NCBI GenBank assembly: GCA_001600055.1
Contig: BCIV01000014.1
Coordinates: 496,001-560,000 of the forward strand
Origin: Filobasidium wieringae
Taxonomy: Eukaryota > Basidiomycota > Tremellomycetes > Filobasidiales > Filobasidiaceae
Length of the DNA stretch: 64,000 bases
Direction of reading: 5' to 3'
Below the pieces are notes generated by a model. That model saw nothing but the letters and a program-made list of their open reading frames with translations, did not search any database and had not been told where the DNA came from. Position 1 is the stretch's first letter. Every line of letters starts with the position of its first letter. Below are positions 50,257-62,108 of this stretch, one piece after another. The translations under genes were made by a program, and so were the position numbers.

Positions 50257-51839
50257 TTAATTGCTTCTGAGACTGGCGATCTTGTCCATAACAAGCTGGA
50301 ACGGGTTTCCTTCATCTCCCGTATCTGTCTTTAAATCCTTGTTCATGCATTGGATGAGGACCCGCTTGTATGTGACCAGTGCAGGGGTTCCGTTGTCCTT
50401 CACCTCAAGAATTAGGTGAAGGATCTGTCCTTTCTCGGCAGGGACTCGACTATGTATGTCTACGGCACATTTGCCGGGTGCTGGAAGCGTAACTTTGACT
50501 TTGCGACCGGGAATCTCGTCATCCAGGTTTTCGATATGAAGAGTCGAGACCTCAGCATCTACCCACCACTGAGTAGCGGTTGGTTCGCGGTATTGTGTCC
50601 AAGTGAAGGTCAATACGTCCCCTTCATCAGGATCATAACTTTCCCTGGCATCTAGTATGACACTACTGCTGGCTTCCGCTTCCAGAAATATAGGCTCCGG
50701 ACCATGGCCACTGCCGTTGACGCTCACGCATGGCGCATGGTTCGCAGCCTTGAAATTGTCTGTCATGGTCCATCTGATCCGAGCTGCAAAATCGTGTTGG
50801 AATGCCTCGCGCCATCGCCAAATGGTCGCTTGACTCGAAGTGAAGGTCTGACCGTTCTTGCCGACGACAGAATCTGTGACATCGCTGTAGTGGCTCCCAT
50901 CTTCGTAGCTTTTGATGTAGCGTCCTCCCCAGGACCCCCACTCCGGATGTTCGGGATCGCCCAGCCCATTTTGAATCAGATAGAGGAACGTCGGTGTGTC
51001 TCCTTCAGGTATGAACAGATAGTCGGGATAAGCTGCGCCTAAGGGACCAATTTGGATGTTCGCCTTGATCCATGACTCGGTCATTGTTGTGAAATCGGGA
51101 CCACCTTGGTCGAAATTGTAGTACCGATCGCCTGATATACCTGTCCACGCAGCCATACCGTATTGGTTCCACCCGTGAACGGAGGCGATGTAGAAGATGT
51201 CAGGATCTATATGTTCAGATCGAAGTCAGTTGAGGTTCGATTTTCAGACCGCGGGCACAGAAACCACTCACACTTGCGTCGTATCCATGCTCCAGTATCA
51301 TCTTGATCAGAGATCGCGTAGACTCTTAGTTTGCTGCGGAAACGCTGAGCATCGTGATCCGACCTTGATTCCGTGTCGTGAACATGTTGTAATGCTTGAG
51401 CAATGGTGTTGGTGCCCCCCCAAGCGAGAACCCACAGGGGTTCCTCAGACTCGTCTACGGAGTCGATAAGCAGTCGGGATCCGTCACTTAAAGGCACGCT
51501 GGCCTCTAACGCTTTGAGTCCATAAACGGCAGGGCCAGTCCTGACAAGTTCCTTTAATTGAGCAGCACTGGAATACTTCATGTCATCTGAAACATGAGCA
51601 GCGAGATTATCATAGGCCGATCCATAGGCATCAAGTATCCTGTGCATGGCTTCTGGATGGACTTCTTCTCTCATCCAAGTACTAGTGCATGCGACAAGAC
51701 CCATAGTGCGGAACTGATTAGAGTATAGGAGGTATCGACAAAGGCTCTGGGCATCATCCGGCTCATTACTGATGTCTGAAATTATGGCGATTCTTGGCGA
51801 TCTCCGATGGCTGGTGGAGGGGAAGGAGGTTTCGGTCAT
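50257..51839 (-). CDS. DUF1593 (Sde182-type) nucleoside hydrolase-like protein
   Basis: From ATG 51839: MTETSFPSTSHRRSPRIAII, then the Asp-rich start of the nucleoside hydrolase-like fold, ISDISNEPDDAQSLCRYLLY. Further blocks: GLVACTSTWMREEVHPEAMH, LDAYGSAYDNLAAHV, EPLWVLAWGGTNTIAQALQH, RVYAISDQDDTGAWIRRKFP, and after one intron (about 51198-51272) DIFYIASVHGWNQYGMAAWT. The second half is the C-terminal beta domain of this family: PDEGDVLTFTWTQYREPTAT, AEKGQILHLILEVKDNGTPA. About 500 aa; no signal peptide at this start, so it would be intracellular unless a leader exon is missed. Related bacterial proteins are called cellulose-binding or DUF1593; the substrate is unknown, and a ribosidase or glycosidase activity is suggested only by the fold. 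Shares its promoter with the sugar porter. Confidence 0.85.
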
Positions 51840-51995
51840 GTTTGGTGAGCGATTGAGGTGATCAATTTGGGGGAGATTCCAGACGGATTGACAGATATTA
51901 CAAACGAGGGACTTGTACTCCTCTGAATATCGGTCTTGGGAGCTTGTGAACTCATCAGTCCGATGCGAACCCGATACGTATCCGGTCTGTAGCCT

Positions 51996-52012
51996 ATGTG
52001 AACAGTTCACAT
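51996..52012. promoter_or_regulatory. Perfect 17-bp palindrome in the DUF1593/sugar porter promoter
   Basis: ATGTGAAC-A-GTTCACAT, 8-bp arms around one base, lies 102 bp before the transporter ATG and 157 bp before the DUF1593 ATG. The 274-bp divergent promoter (51840-52113) also has a TATA-like GGTATATATG (52071-52080) for the transporter. The palindrome is a good candidate operator for a dimeric regulator; which one is unknown, as it does not contain CGG half-sites. Confidence 0.6.
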
Positions 52013-52113
52013 CAACGCCGAAAATTAGCTTCCGACGACGAATGGACAGTCGCACTGCCCGAACCGCGATAGGTATATATGTTAGGACTGGCAAGCCTCA
52101 TCCGTAGCTGCCA

Positions 52114-54185
52114 ATGTCAGACTTATCCACACAAGCACTCTTCACCGTAACAATGGAAGATAAAAAGCAGGAAATACAATATCTGGAAGAGATCGGTCAC
52201 AAGGAACCGTTGGAGGAGTCGGGCGTCACCGAAGCTGTGGGGCACCTCGCGCAACAAGAAGCGCATGATGAAACGCCTTGGGAAGCTGTCAAGCGCGGGC
52301 CCTTCACAACGCTCTGGGTGCTCTATGGAATTGGTATAATCATCTGTTGTTCTTTTGACAACAATGCTGGTGGAAACGTCTTGGGCATTCCGCGCTTTCG
52401 CCAAGACTATGGCAATGAATTCGAAGGCAATTATGTCCTCCCTGCCCAGTGGCAATCCGCCTACTCTGGAGGGCCCGCAGCGGCTGGTGTTTTCGGAACC
52501 TTCGGTGGCAGTTGTAAGTCAACTCTCGATCGCTCGGTTAGTCGGTTGGACTCCGCTCTGAGTTGAATCTTCTGGTCGAATCTTTAGACATCAGCGATAA
52601 AATCGGACGCAAATGGACAATGGCCATCTGTTACCTGCTTATTTTTGCGGGGATAACCGTGGAGGTCATATCTCATCAACAGGCAAACCCGAATGCAGTG
52701 TTCTTCGCAGGTAAAATGATTAACGGTGTCGCCATCGGCGCCCTTCTGGCGACGGCATTGACTTATATTGGAGAGGTCAGTCCGCGGAGTGTTTGAATCG
52801 TCCGTGGTAACTGATTGTGCGCCGTCAAATCGCATAGATCGCGCCACTAGCGCTTCGAGGTATCTTGCTGGCGCTGTCCGCTATCTCCTTCACACTCGGT
52901 GGCCTGATCATCTCCTTGATCATCAACGCATATGGAGCTCTGGATTCTGCTTGGGCTTATAAGAGCTGCTTTGTTGCGCAGTATGGAGTGACCGGGATCG
53001 TTGCATCCAGTACGTGCAGCAGATTTGTGCTACTCAACTTTGCTATGCCCTAACGATATCGCTTTTCGTAGTATGGATTTTTATGCCGGAATCTCCCACC
53101 TGGTTGATATCTGTGAACCGCGATGCTAGAGCAGCACAAGCTCTCAAAAGATTGGGCAACAGCGAACAAGCTGTAGAGAAAAACATGGCGACCATAAGAC
53201 TCACGCTTGAACGAGCTCAAGCAGAATCCTCTGGCTCCAGTTATATCGAATGGTAAGCAAATATGTCATGACGTAAAGGCGGATCGGGTACTAAGAAAAC
53301 GTGCAACATTATGACAGCTTCAAGAAGTCTAATTTGCGCCGAACAATCGTTGCCTCAGCACCGCTTACCATTCAGGCTTTCTGCGGTATCTTCTGGGTGG
53401 CGGGTTATGCGACCTATTACATGCAGCTGGCAGGGTATAGCACATCAGGTTCCTTTCGCCTTGGAATTATTCAGCAGGTTCTCAGTATGCTCGGAAACTT
53501 AACCTCAGTATGTCATGGTTTCCCACCCTTGCAATGTGCTACAGGATTCATCAGGGACTTCTTCTTGCCACTCAATAGTGTTACTTGATCGATCGTGTCG
53601 GTCGCCGAGCCCTTACTTTATGGGGTATCGTGGCTTTGACGGTCCTTCTCATGATTACTGGTGGACTAGCATGCGTTGGAACTCCCGAAGCCAACAAGGG
53701 AACAGTCGGTCTCATCCTAGTGTACTGCTGGTTGTACAACGTCACCATTGGAGCCACAGCTTACGTAGCGCTCACTGAGATTGGGACTTCCCGTCTTCGG
53801 GCCAAGACTGCATCTATCGCGATTGGAGTACAGCAAAGCTTTGGAGTGAGTTCAGGAACTCAGCCAGCCTCCAGCGAGTCAGTTTGCTGATTCCGAGATA
53901 TTCGCAATGCAGTGTATGTGGAACTTCGTGCTACCCTACATCTTTAATCCCGATAAAGCCAATCTCGGGGCGAAGACAGCCTTCATCTTTGGAGGACTCT
54001 CGGTGTTCTGCTGTGTCTACCTGTTCTACTGCCACCCAGAATCGAGGGGGAGATCTTATGAGGAGCTGGACGAGATGTTCATGAAGGGTGTGCCTGCAAG
54101 GGATTTCGACAAGTACGTCACGGATGCGCAACTCAGGGCTCGTCAAGTCAAACAGGAAGTGGACGATGGAAAGTTGGTCCTCTAA
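52114..54185 (+). CDS. MFS sugar:proton symporter (alpha-glucoside/Mal type)
   Basis: Plasma membrane sugar uptake. Long acidic N-terminal tail from MSDLSTQALFTVTMEDKKQE, then twelve membrane segments in several exons: TTLWVLYGIGIIICCSFDNN, DKIGRKWTMAICYLLIFAGI, NGVAIGALLATALTYIGEIA, LALSAISFTLGGLIISLIIN, the PESPTWLI loop motif, TIQAFCGIFWVAGYATYYMQ, LIDRVGRRALTLWGIVALTV, LVYCWLYNVTIGATAYVALT, MWNFVLPYIFNPDKANLGAK, TAFIFGGLSVFCCVYLFYCH then PESRGRSYEELDEMFMKGVP. The D(R/K)xGRR motif in both halves and the ELDEMF-KGVPAR tail are typical of fungal Mal-type porters. Introns near 52514-52587, 52779-52837, 53010-53070, 53254-53315, 53509-53583 and 53847-53909. About 540 aa. Substrate not predictable beyond 'sugar'. 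Confidence 0.87.
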
Positions 54186-54361
54186 AGAAAGTTCTGTCGC
54201 AGGAAGAATCTAGTTCAAGAAGTCTGTACTCTTATGAGGATCAGACGAATAGGAGCCGAATAACACATGTAATCTATCACATATCGCAATGTATCCAGCC
54301 AACCCAACAATACTCATACGCGTTGCGAAGAGCGTTTACAACATAACATCACTCGCTTACT

Positions 54362-56598
54362 TCAGTAAGTATATCTGAAATGCCTGTTCCCCAAAAAGTC
54401 GGTGGCGTCGTCTTCACCAAGCAATCTACCTCGATGCGCGCATTCCTCCGGAGTAAGGCCTTCAGCCGCGTCTGCCCGATTCCTGCGAGCATTCATCCAG
54501 ACATCTGTTCAGCGCAGGGAGAGTAGAGTCGACGATCAATGTAAGTGAGGGTTGACAGCATCGAGCACGTGGATGGCACATACAATAGGTCCTCCAAGCA
54601 AGGAAAAGAAGAATCTGACTTCCCATTAGACAGGCGCATATGATAATCGCGGGAGTGTATGTAGGGGCATCCTTAGCATTGAAGATTTGCGCACCGGCAG
54701 CGTTTCCCTGAAGTTGCAAAGCCATCTTAGCTGACAGGAAAAGGTTGGGGTTCTCTAATACGACTTACAGCGCAGTAAGCAATGAAGATCAAGGTGCTAA
54801 CGACAGTCTGACGGATGCAGAGCGGATGATTTAGCCCGCATCCTGCCTCTTGTACGTTTCCTGTAAGACTTACCTTCTTAGTCCTACCGGCCACATTAGT
54901 TGGTAAAAACGTCCAGATCATGACTCCGGCCAAATTTGCCATGACAGTCAGCAAAAACATCCCCCATTTCAACCATAAGTGTCCAGCGTGAGCGGTGTAT
55001 TGCCCAAGGATTACAAATCCAATGACGGCAGGGATCAGACCACAGATCATGACCCAGACTATACGAATGGGAAGATGAAATCAGTGATTACCGGTGGAAC
55101 ACAGGAGATGAACCACGTACATCGGGTTCCCGGATATTTCTGGGTCAACCAAGCAGCAAAGAGGAACCACGCCACGGACTATAGTATAGAATGATTCGAT
55201 TACTGGATTTCTCGAATACCGAGGACGAAACATACCAAGACGTTTTGAGGAATAGTGCCCTGAAGAAGCACTTCGAGGTTTGAGAATCCGAAAGAAGTGT
55301 AAACGAGTTTACCAAAACTAGTGATTCCACCGTTTGGCGTGGAAGCAACCCCCATGCAGACGACGAAGAAATAAGTCTGGCGAGGGTGATGGGTTTCAGC
55401 TCCGACCGTTACAATGGGGAATGGTCAACGTCATACCTGAGGATCAATGAACGCTTCCGCGACCTGGTTCCACTTCCATTCGGACCTTTTCTTCGCGTCA
55501 GAACCAGTCTGATTGTCGACAGTTCGAGCGAGAGCGATTCGCCTATCCTCGGCTGTCAGCCAGAAAACTTCTCGGGGTGTTCCTAGGAGAAACCAGGCCA
55601 TGATTCCTAAGACAATAGTCAATGGGCCCAAGAGAAGCGAGATTGCCTGCCAAGCGTGTACGGCACCAGGGTTCTTCAGGATGTGAGAACCGATTCCATA
55701 TTCCACAAGCGCAATGATGATGCCGAATCCTGAATGGAGGTATGTTCAGCAATTATCGTCCATTCTCGCTGCCTTGCCATAAACATACCGGCGTTGGCAG
55801 TGCCCCAGATTAAAGTTCTGGCAGCTTGCTCGTTCTTTTTGTACCAGGATCCAGTCAACAGAAGGAAAGCAGGGCTGATGGTGCACTCGAAAACCCCCTG
55901 AAGAGCTCTCAATACCATCAGACCGGCCCAATTCTTGGCGAAAGCGATACACATGACGATGACACCCCAAGCGATGATGAAGCTTGCTAAAGAACGACCC
56001 AGGTGCATACGCTGCAACGCGTATTGTGCAGGAAACTCGGCTACCTGATTTATCGTCGCGCGTTTCAGTACAGCAGACTGCGTCACACATATCGCGCGCT
56101 GACTCACGAGGTATGCGACTGAAAGAGTCATGACACAAACAGACAAGGTCAGTCTTTGTTTCTTTCAGTGAAACGTGTTTGATTTACTGTAAAAGATCGT
56201 CGTGAGCCAAGAGCTGAGTTCAATCATATCAGCGTCAGGATCGAAACGCTCCAACGGTTGTGCAACTGACTATTCTTGTCCTTTCAAATGAGTGTCTTCT
56301 CGAATACCGAAGGTCGCTTGAGTAGCGAGAGAAGTCTTATCTGCCTGCTGTACTCCGTACAAAACTTATACGAACGAACGATCTCAGCGACTTTCGAGAC
56401 CAAATTTCACCGATTGAACTGACTCCACATGATCGGAATGAGACACAGGTCAATCCTCTTCAAGACTCTCTTGTAATCTTCTTCAGTGTATTGTTTTTCG
56501 GCTGCTTCGACAATGTCATTCTCTTGATCGACTTCGATAACAGCGACACGACCGGCATATTCGACGTCCTTCTCTTTTTCAGATGCGTTGTGATCCAT
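54362..56598 (-). CDS. MFS permease, Dal5/allantoate (anion:cation symporter) family
   Basis: Starts MDHNASEKEKDVEYAGR with RVAVIEVDQENDIVEAAEKQ and EEDYKRVLKRIDLCLIPIMW, the usual N-terminal pattern of Dal5/Tna1-type permeases. Membrane segments: SLASFIIAWGVIVMCIAFAK, NWAGLMVLRALQGVFECTIS (family motif), PAFLLLTGSWYKKNEQAART, AWQAISLLLGPLTIVLGIMA, FFVVCMGVASTPNGGITSFG, IPAVIGFVILGQYTAHAGHL, MFLLTVMANLAGVMIWTFLP, NAAGAQIFNAKDAPTYTPAI. After the last helix comes NARRNRADAAEG and the tail DFLGNRHFRYTY, stop at 54362. At least seven introns, about 500 aa. Family members carry allantoate, ureidosuccinate, vitamins or dipeptides. Three GATA cores in its upstream region fit nitrogen control. It is convergent with the sugar porter and divergent from the aminotransferase. 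Confidence 0.84.
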
Positions 56599-56953
56599 AT
56601 CGAGGAGATTGAAGTTGGTTGAGAAAGTGATACCAGATTGTCGCTGGTGACGATACCTGTAGACCTGTCATTATATGCAGAACACAGTCTCTGATAAGGT
56701 CAGTGTTTGCTCTGAGCGTCGCGCCGACGGAGAATGAGCTTTATCTTCAGTATCACGGAACATAGTCGGCCGACCAATGGCGATCCCGAGCGGACAACGC
56801 CGACCAGCCATCATTCGCAACTCTTAGTAGATCGCTATGAGCTGACTTATAGACTTATCTTGTTCAGTTGGAAGCAAACATATCTCATCAGCCCTCCCCC
56901 GTATCACATTATCTCCAGTCAGCCCGATCTAATTGCTCACCGACATACCAATA
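56599..56953. promoter_or_regulatory. Shared promoter of Dal5-type permease and aminotransferase, GATA sites
   Basis: 355 bp between divergent start codons. GATAAG at 56693-56698, TTATC at 56741-56745 and CTTATC at 56854-56859 are cores for nitrogen-control GATA factors. A perfect 10-bp palindrome GTCGGCCGAC (56765-56774) directly followed by CCAAT lies in the middle and contains the CGG/CCG triplets read by Zn2Cys6 proteins. Both genes are of nitrogen metabolism type, which fits shared control by nitrogen source. Confidence 0.55.
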
Positions 56954-59038
56954 ATGCCTGTTGCTGCGTCCATACCAGACCTAAGTCATCACCTGAACCT
57001 GGTCTCCAGGAGTCGACATCCGTCTCCTCTGAAGGATCTTCTACGATATATGGTTGAGCCAGATATGCTGTGAGATGACTATGAGTCGCTTCCGAGTGAC
57101 AAGCTGATTGATTCCCTTATCGATAGCTCTCTGGCTGGTGGTCTGCCTCATCCGTCTCTATTCCCCATCGCGGATCTCAAATTCAACGCCTATCCAGCAA
57201 ATACGTTTTTAGACCCGTACCACCCGGTGACTCCACAAACATTGGAGGCCATCTCAATCTCAAAGACGGGGAAAAACGATGAACTCAAGCTCGATAATGT
57301 ATTACAATATTGTAAGCCATCCTCGGCCCAACCCTTTTCGTCTAATAGGCTTATCGCTTCTTCAGCTACCGCAAATGGCCTTCCACAATTGCGAGAATTT
57401 GCGCACGCATTCACGAAGTCCATCCTGAAGCCTGCTTACTCTGAGTATGAGATTCTGATCAGCTCAGGGAATACTGATGCCTGGGCCAAAGTCCAAGGTC
57501 TTCTGTCGGAAAAAGGGGACTGGATTTTGGTCGAGGAGCACACTTATCCTTCCGCTCAAGCGCATTGGATTCCCCATGGTTGTAGAGCTGTACCACTCGA
57601 GATGGACAGCCAAGGTATCAGAGCAGACTACCTGGCGCATGTTCTCGACTCCTGGGAGTCTACGCGACCGGGCGAGAAGAAGCCGCACGTGTGAGATAAT
57701 CTTCCTTCCATCCCTTTTTATCACGTATCACTTGAGCAGGTTTAAATTCAAAGTCTTTACACCGTCCCAGTAGGGCAGAATCCTGTGGGTTAGATACGAT
57801 CGATGTCAAGTATTCAAGGCTGATCTTCATTACGTCTCACTACAGACAGGTACCACAATGGGCGGAATCCGCAAAGCAGAGATCTACGAGATTGCCGTGA
57901 AACATGGTATGCATCTTTATCCGGTAGGCAAGAGACCCCTCATGTCGACCGTTTGTCTCCTTGCCAGATATAATCATAGTCGAGGACGATCCTTACTATT
58001 TCTTGCAATACTCTGGTTATACGCCAAACGTTCCCCCGACCCAATCCGTGGATCCAACCGCCTATGTCGAGAGCTTGGTCCCCAGCTTCCTGAATGTCGA
58101 TTACCAGGGGCGAGTCATCAGGCTTGAGACCTTCAGCAAGGTATGTGCTGCATGCTTCTTGAAGGCGAAGAGATTGGCTTATAAACCGTTTACGTTCTCA
58201 GACGCTGGCACCTGGCTGCCGTCTAGGTTACTTCGTTTGTAACCCAGTGTTTGCTGAAAGACTTCTCCGTGCAACAGAGGTGGAAACCCAGACTGCCTCA
58301 GGGTTTTCTCAAGCCATAATAGCCGCTCAGCTTTCGCGCTGGGGCCAAGCAGGCTACCTCTTGTGGCTCAGTAACCTCTGCGAGCAATATAGAATCAGGC
58401 GAGATTGGTTGGCAAGTACAGCAAGTCTCCGAAGTCGGCTCTTGGACCGCTGATTCCCGTGCTTTCGTCCAGATGGAGGGCTTTGCATCAAGCTTTGACC
58501 TAACACAAGAAAAAGGTGTCGGAGGCTCCCAAGTGACTGTCGGTAGATTCAAGCATATAGCAAGTACCGGACTCCCTCGAATCCAGTTTGTTTGTCCTTC
58601 GGTGAGCATTTGCCTTCTCTTCGTCGTATATAGCAGGTCATCTAACCCCGCGTAAGAAAGGCTGGAATGTTCATATTCGTTCGAGTCATGCTGGAAGGAA
58701 TGCCCAATTACGATCGCACGTTATCCGAAGGCGTCGTCTCCAATGTGGACGAGACAGTTATGAACGAGCTCTGGCAAGAACTGATTCAAGCCAAAACACT
58801 GCTCGTTCCGGGATCCTACTACGCGCCGTGGCAAGGCCGAGATGCTCCAGTCGCCAACCAAGGACATTGTCATTTCAGGTTTGCATACTCTGTTGCCACA
58901 GTAAGTCGACAATCTTGCATTTTCTCAAGCTACAGTCGAGCTGATAAGAATGGGCCACTTCAGAGGGACGAATTAGCCTTAGCAGTGTCAAGATTCGAAG
59001 TTGTGCTGAGAAGATTCTGGGGTTACACCGATATCTAG
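56954..59038 (+). CDS. Aro8-type aromatic/2-aminoadipate aminotransferase
   Basis: PLP enzyme of fold type I. From ATG 56954: MPVAASIPDLSHHLNLVSRS, RHPSPLKDLLRYM, then after an intron SLAGGLPHPSLFPIADLKF, the N-terminal substrate-site block. Next: QPFSSNRLIASSATANGLPQ, EYEILISSGNTDAWAKVQGL, GDWILVEEHTYPSAQAHWIP, YTVPVGQNPTG (Asn that contacts PLP O3'), IIIVEDDPYYFLQYSG (Asp/Tyr), RVIRLETFSK with the Schiff-base Lys, followed after an intron by TLAPGCRLGYFVCNPVFAE. The C-terminal domain has KAGMFIFVRV, TLLVPGSYYAPW and HCHFRFAYSVAT with the substrate-binding Arg, and ends RRFWGYTDI. About 10 exons and about 530 aa. Known members transaminate aromatic amino acids, leucine or 2-aminoadipate. No mitochondrial leader visible. 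Divergent from the Dal5-type permease. Confidence 0.88.
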
Positions 59039-59616
59039 ATGCGTAATTAGGCCGTGCACATAATTTTGTAATCGAGGTTCCCAAAAACACGATGAGATGT
59101 CAGAAAAGCTCTACTAGCAGACTTCCAAAAGCGAGAAACTCACTCACTTGTCCATCATCTGACGAGTCTCCGCTATGCCGCAGTCAGTAATTAGTCACGA
59201 CCCGAGGGCGTCCTTTTTCCTTTCTGAACAGCATGAGTGAGTCACATGTGAGTAGCGAACAGTCCTCGAAGAAGTCGTCCCCAATTGGTACGGCGACACG
59301 GAGCCTATCGGTCAACGCAACGCGTCTCCGATATGCCGAAATCGCAGATCGCCGACCAAGACCAATCGATAAGATATAAACGCGGTTATAACGAGCGACC
59401 CGACAGTCTCGTCGAAATCTCAAAAACAAGTTGTTTCAAGCATCACCAAAGTCGTACTGGAGTCCATCGAATGGTAAATCGAATCGTTCACGCGTAGCGG
59501 TCTGTCGAGTACTAATGTTTCCTTGAAGTCGTTCTACGCAGGTCCCTCTGACGAGATTTGTGAGTTGAAAACGCCTGTTCTACTCTTTTGAGCTCCACGA
59601 ACCAACAACCTCTGTA
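59039..59616. other. Upstream region of the carboxylesterase gene
   Basis: About 580 bp. A TATA box GATATAAACG lies near 59382-59391. The first coding exon of the esterase is probably here, because the first recognisable exon begins right after an acceptor (CTCTGTAG, 59610-59617) in phase 1. One candidate leader exon starts at the ATG near 59333 (MPKSQIADQDQSIRYKR), but the evidence is weak. Confidence 0.4.
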
Positions 59617-59617
59617 G

Positions 59618-61797
<2,180 letters not shown>

Positions 61798-62108
61798 GGT
61801 GATATTTAGGGTTTCACTTGTAGTACGACGTTTTTCAAGCCAGTGGCCAGTAGCCCCCATCCGCCCATATCGATAGATATCGTTTAGTCGTGATCGAGGG
61901 GTCCACCCAGTGTCCGTCTACGCTATCGGCAATGCGAGTTGCGGGGTATCTAAGAGTTCGTCTGCAATCCTGTTCCTGCAATTGGCTTTCAGCGTACACG
62001 AGGAACGGAAAAGATCAGCTACGCCATACCGGCCATGCCCAGCTGGCCAGCCATGAATCTTGCAAGCTTGCAATCTCATATGGATGACCAGGATAGCAAG
62101 TATTGAAG
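61798..62108. promoter_or_regulatory. Intergenic region upstream of the second Zn2Cys6 regulator
   Basis: About 310 bp, tandem gene orientation. Palindromic ATATCGATAGATATCG lies near 61867-61882. No gene supported. Confidence 0.4.

Noticed and set aside
59333..59394. Candidate first exon for the esterase (MPKSQIADQDQSIRYKR).
   Set aside because: Phase would fit, but the TATA-like box lies inside it and nothing in the peptide resembles an esterase N-terminus; left unresolved.
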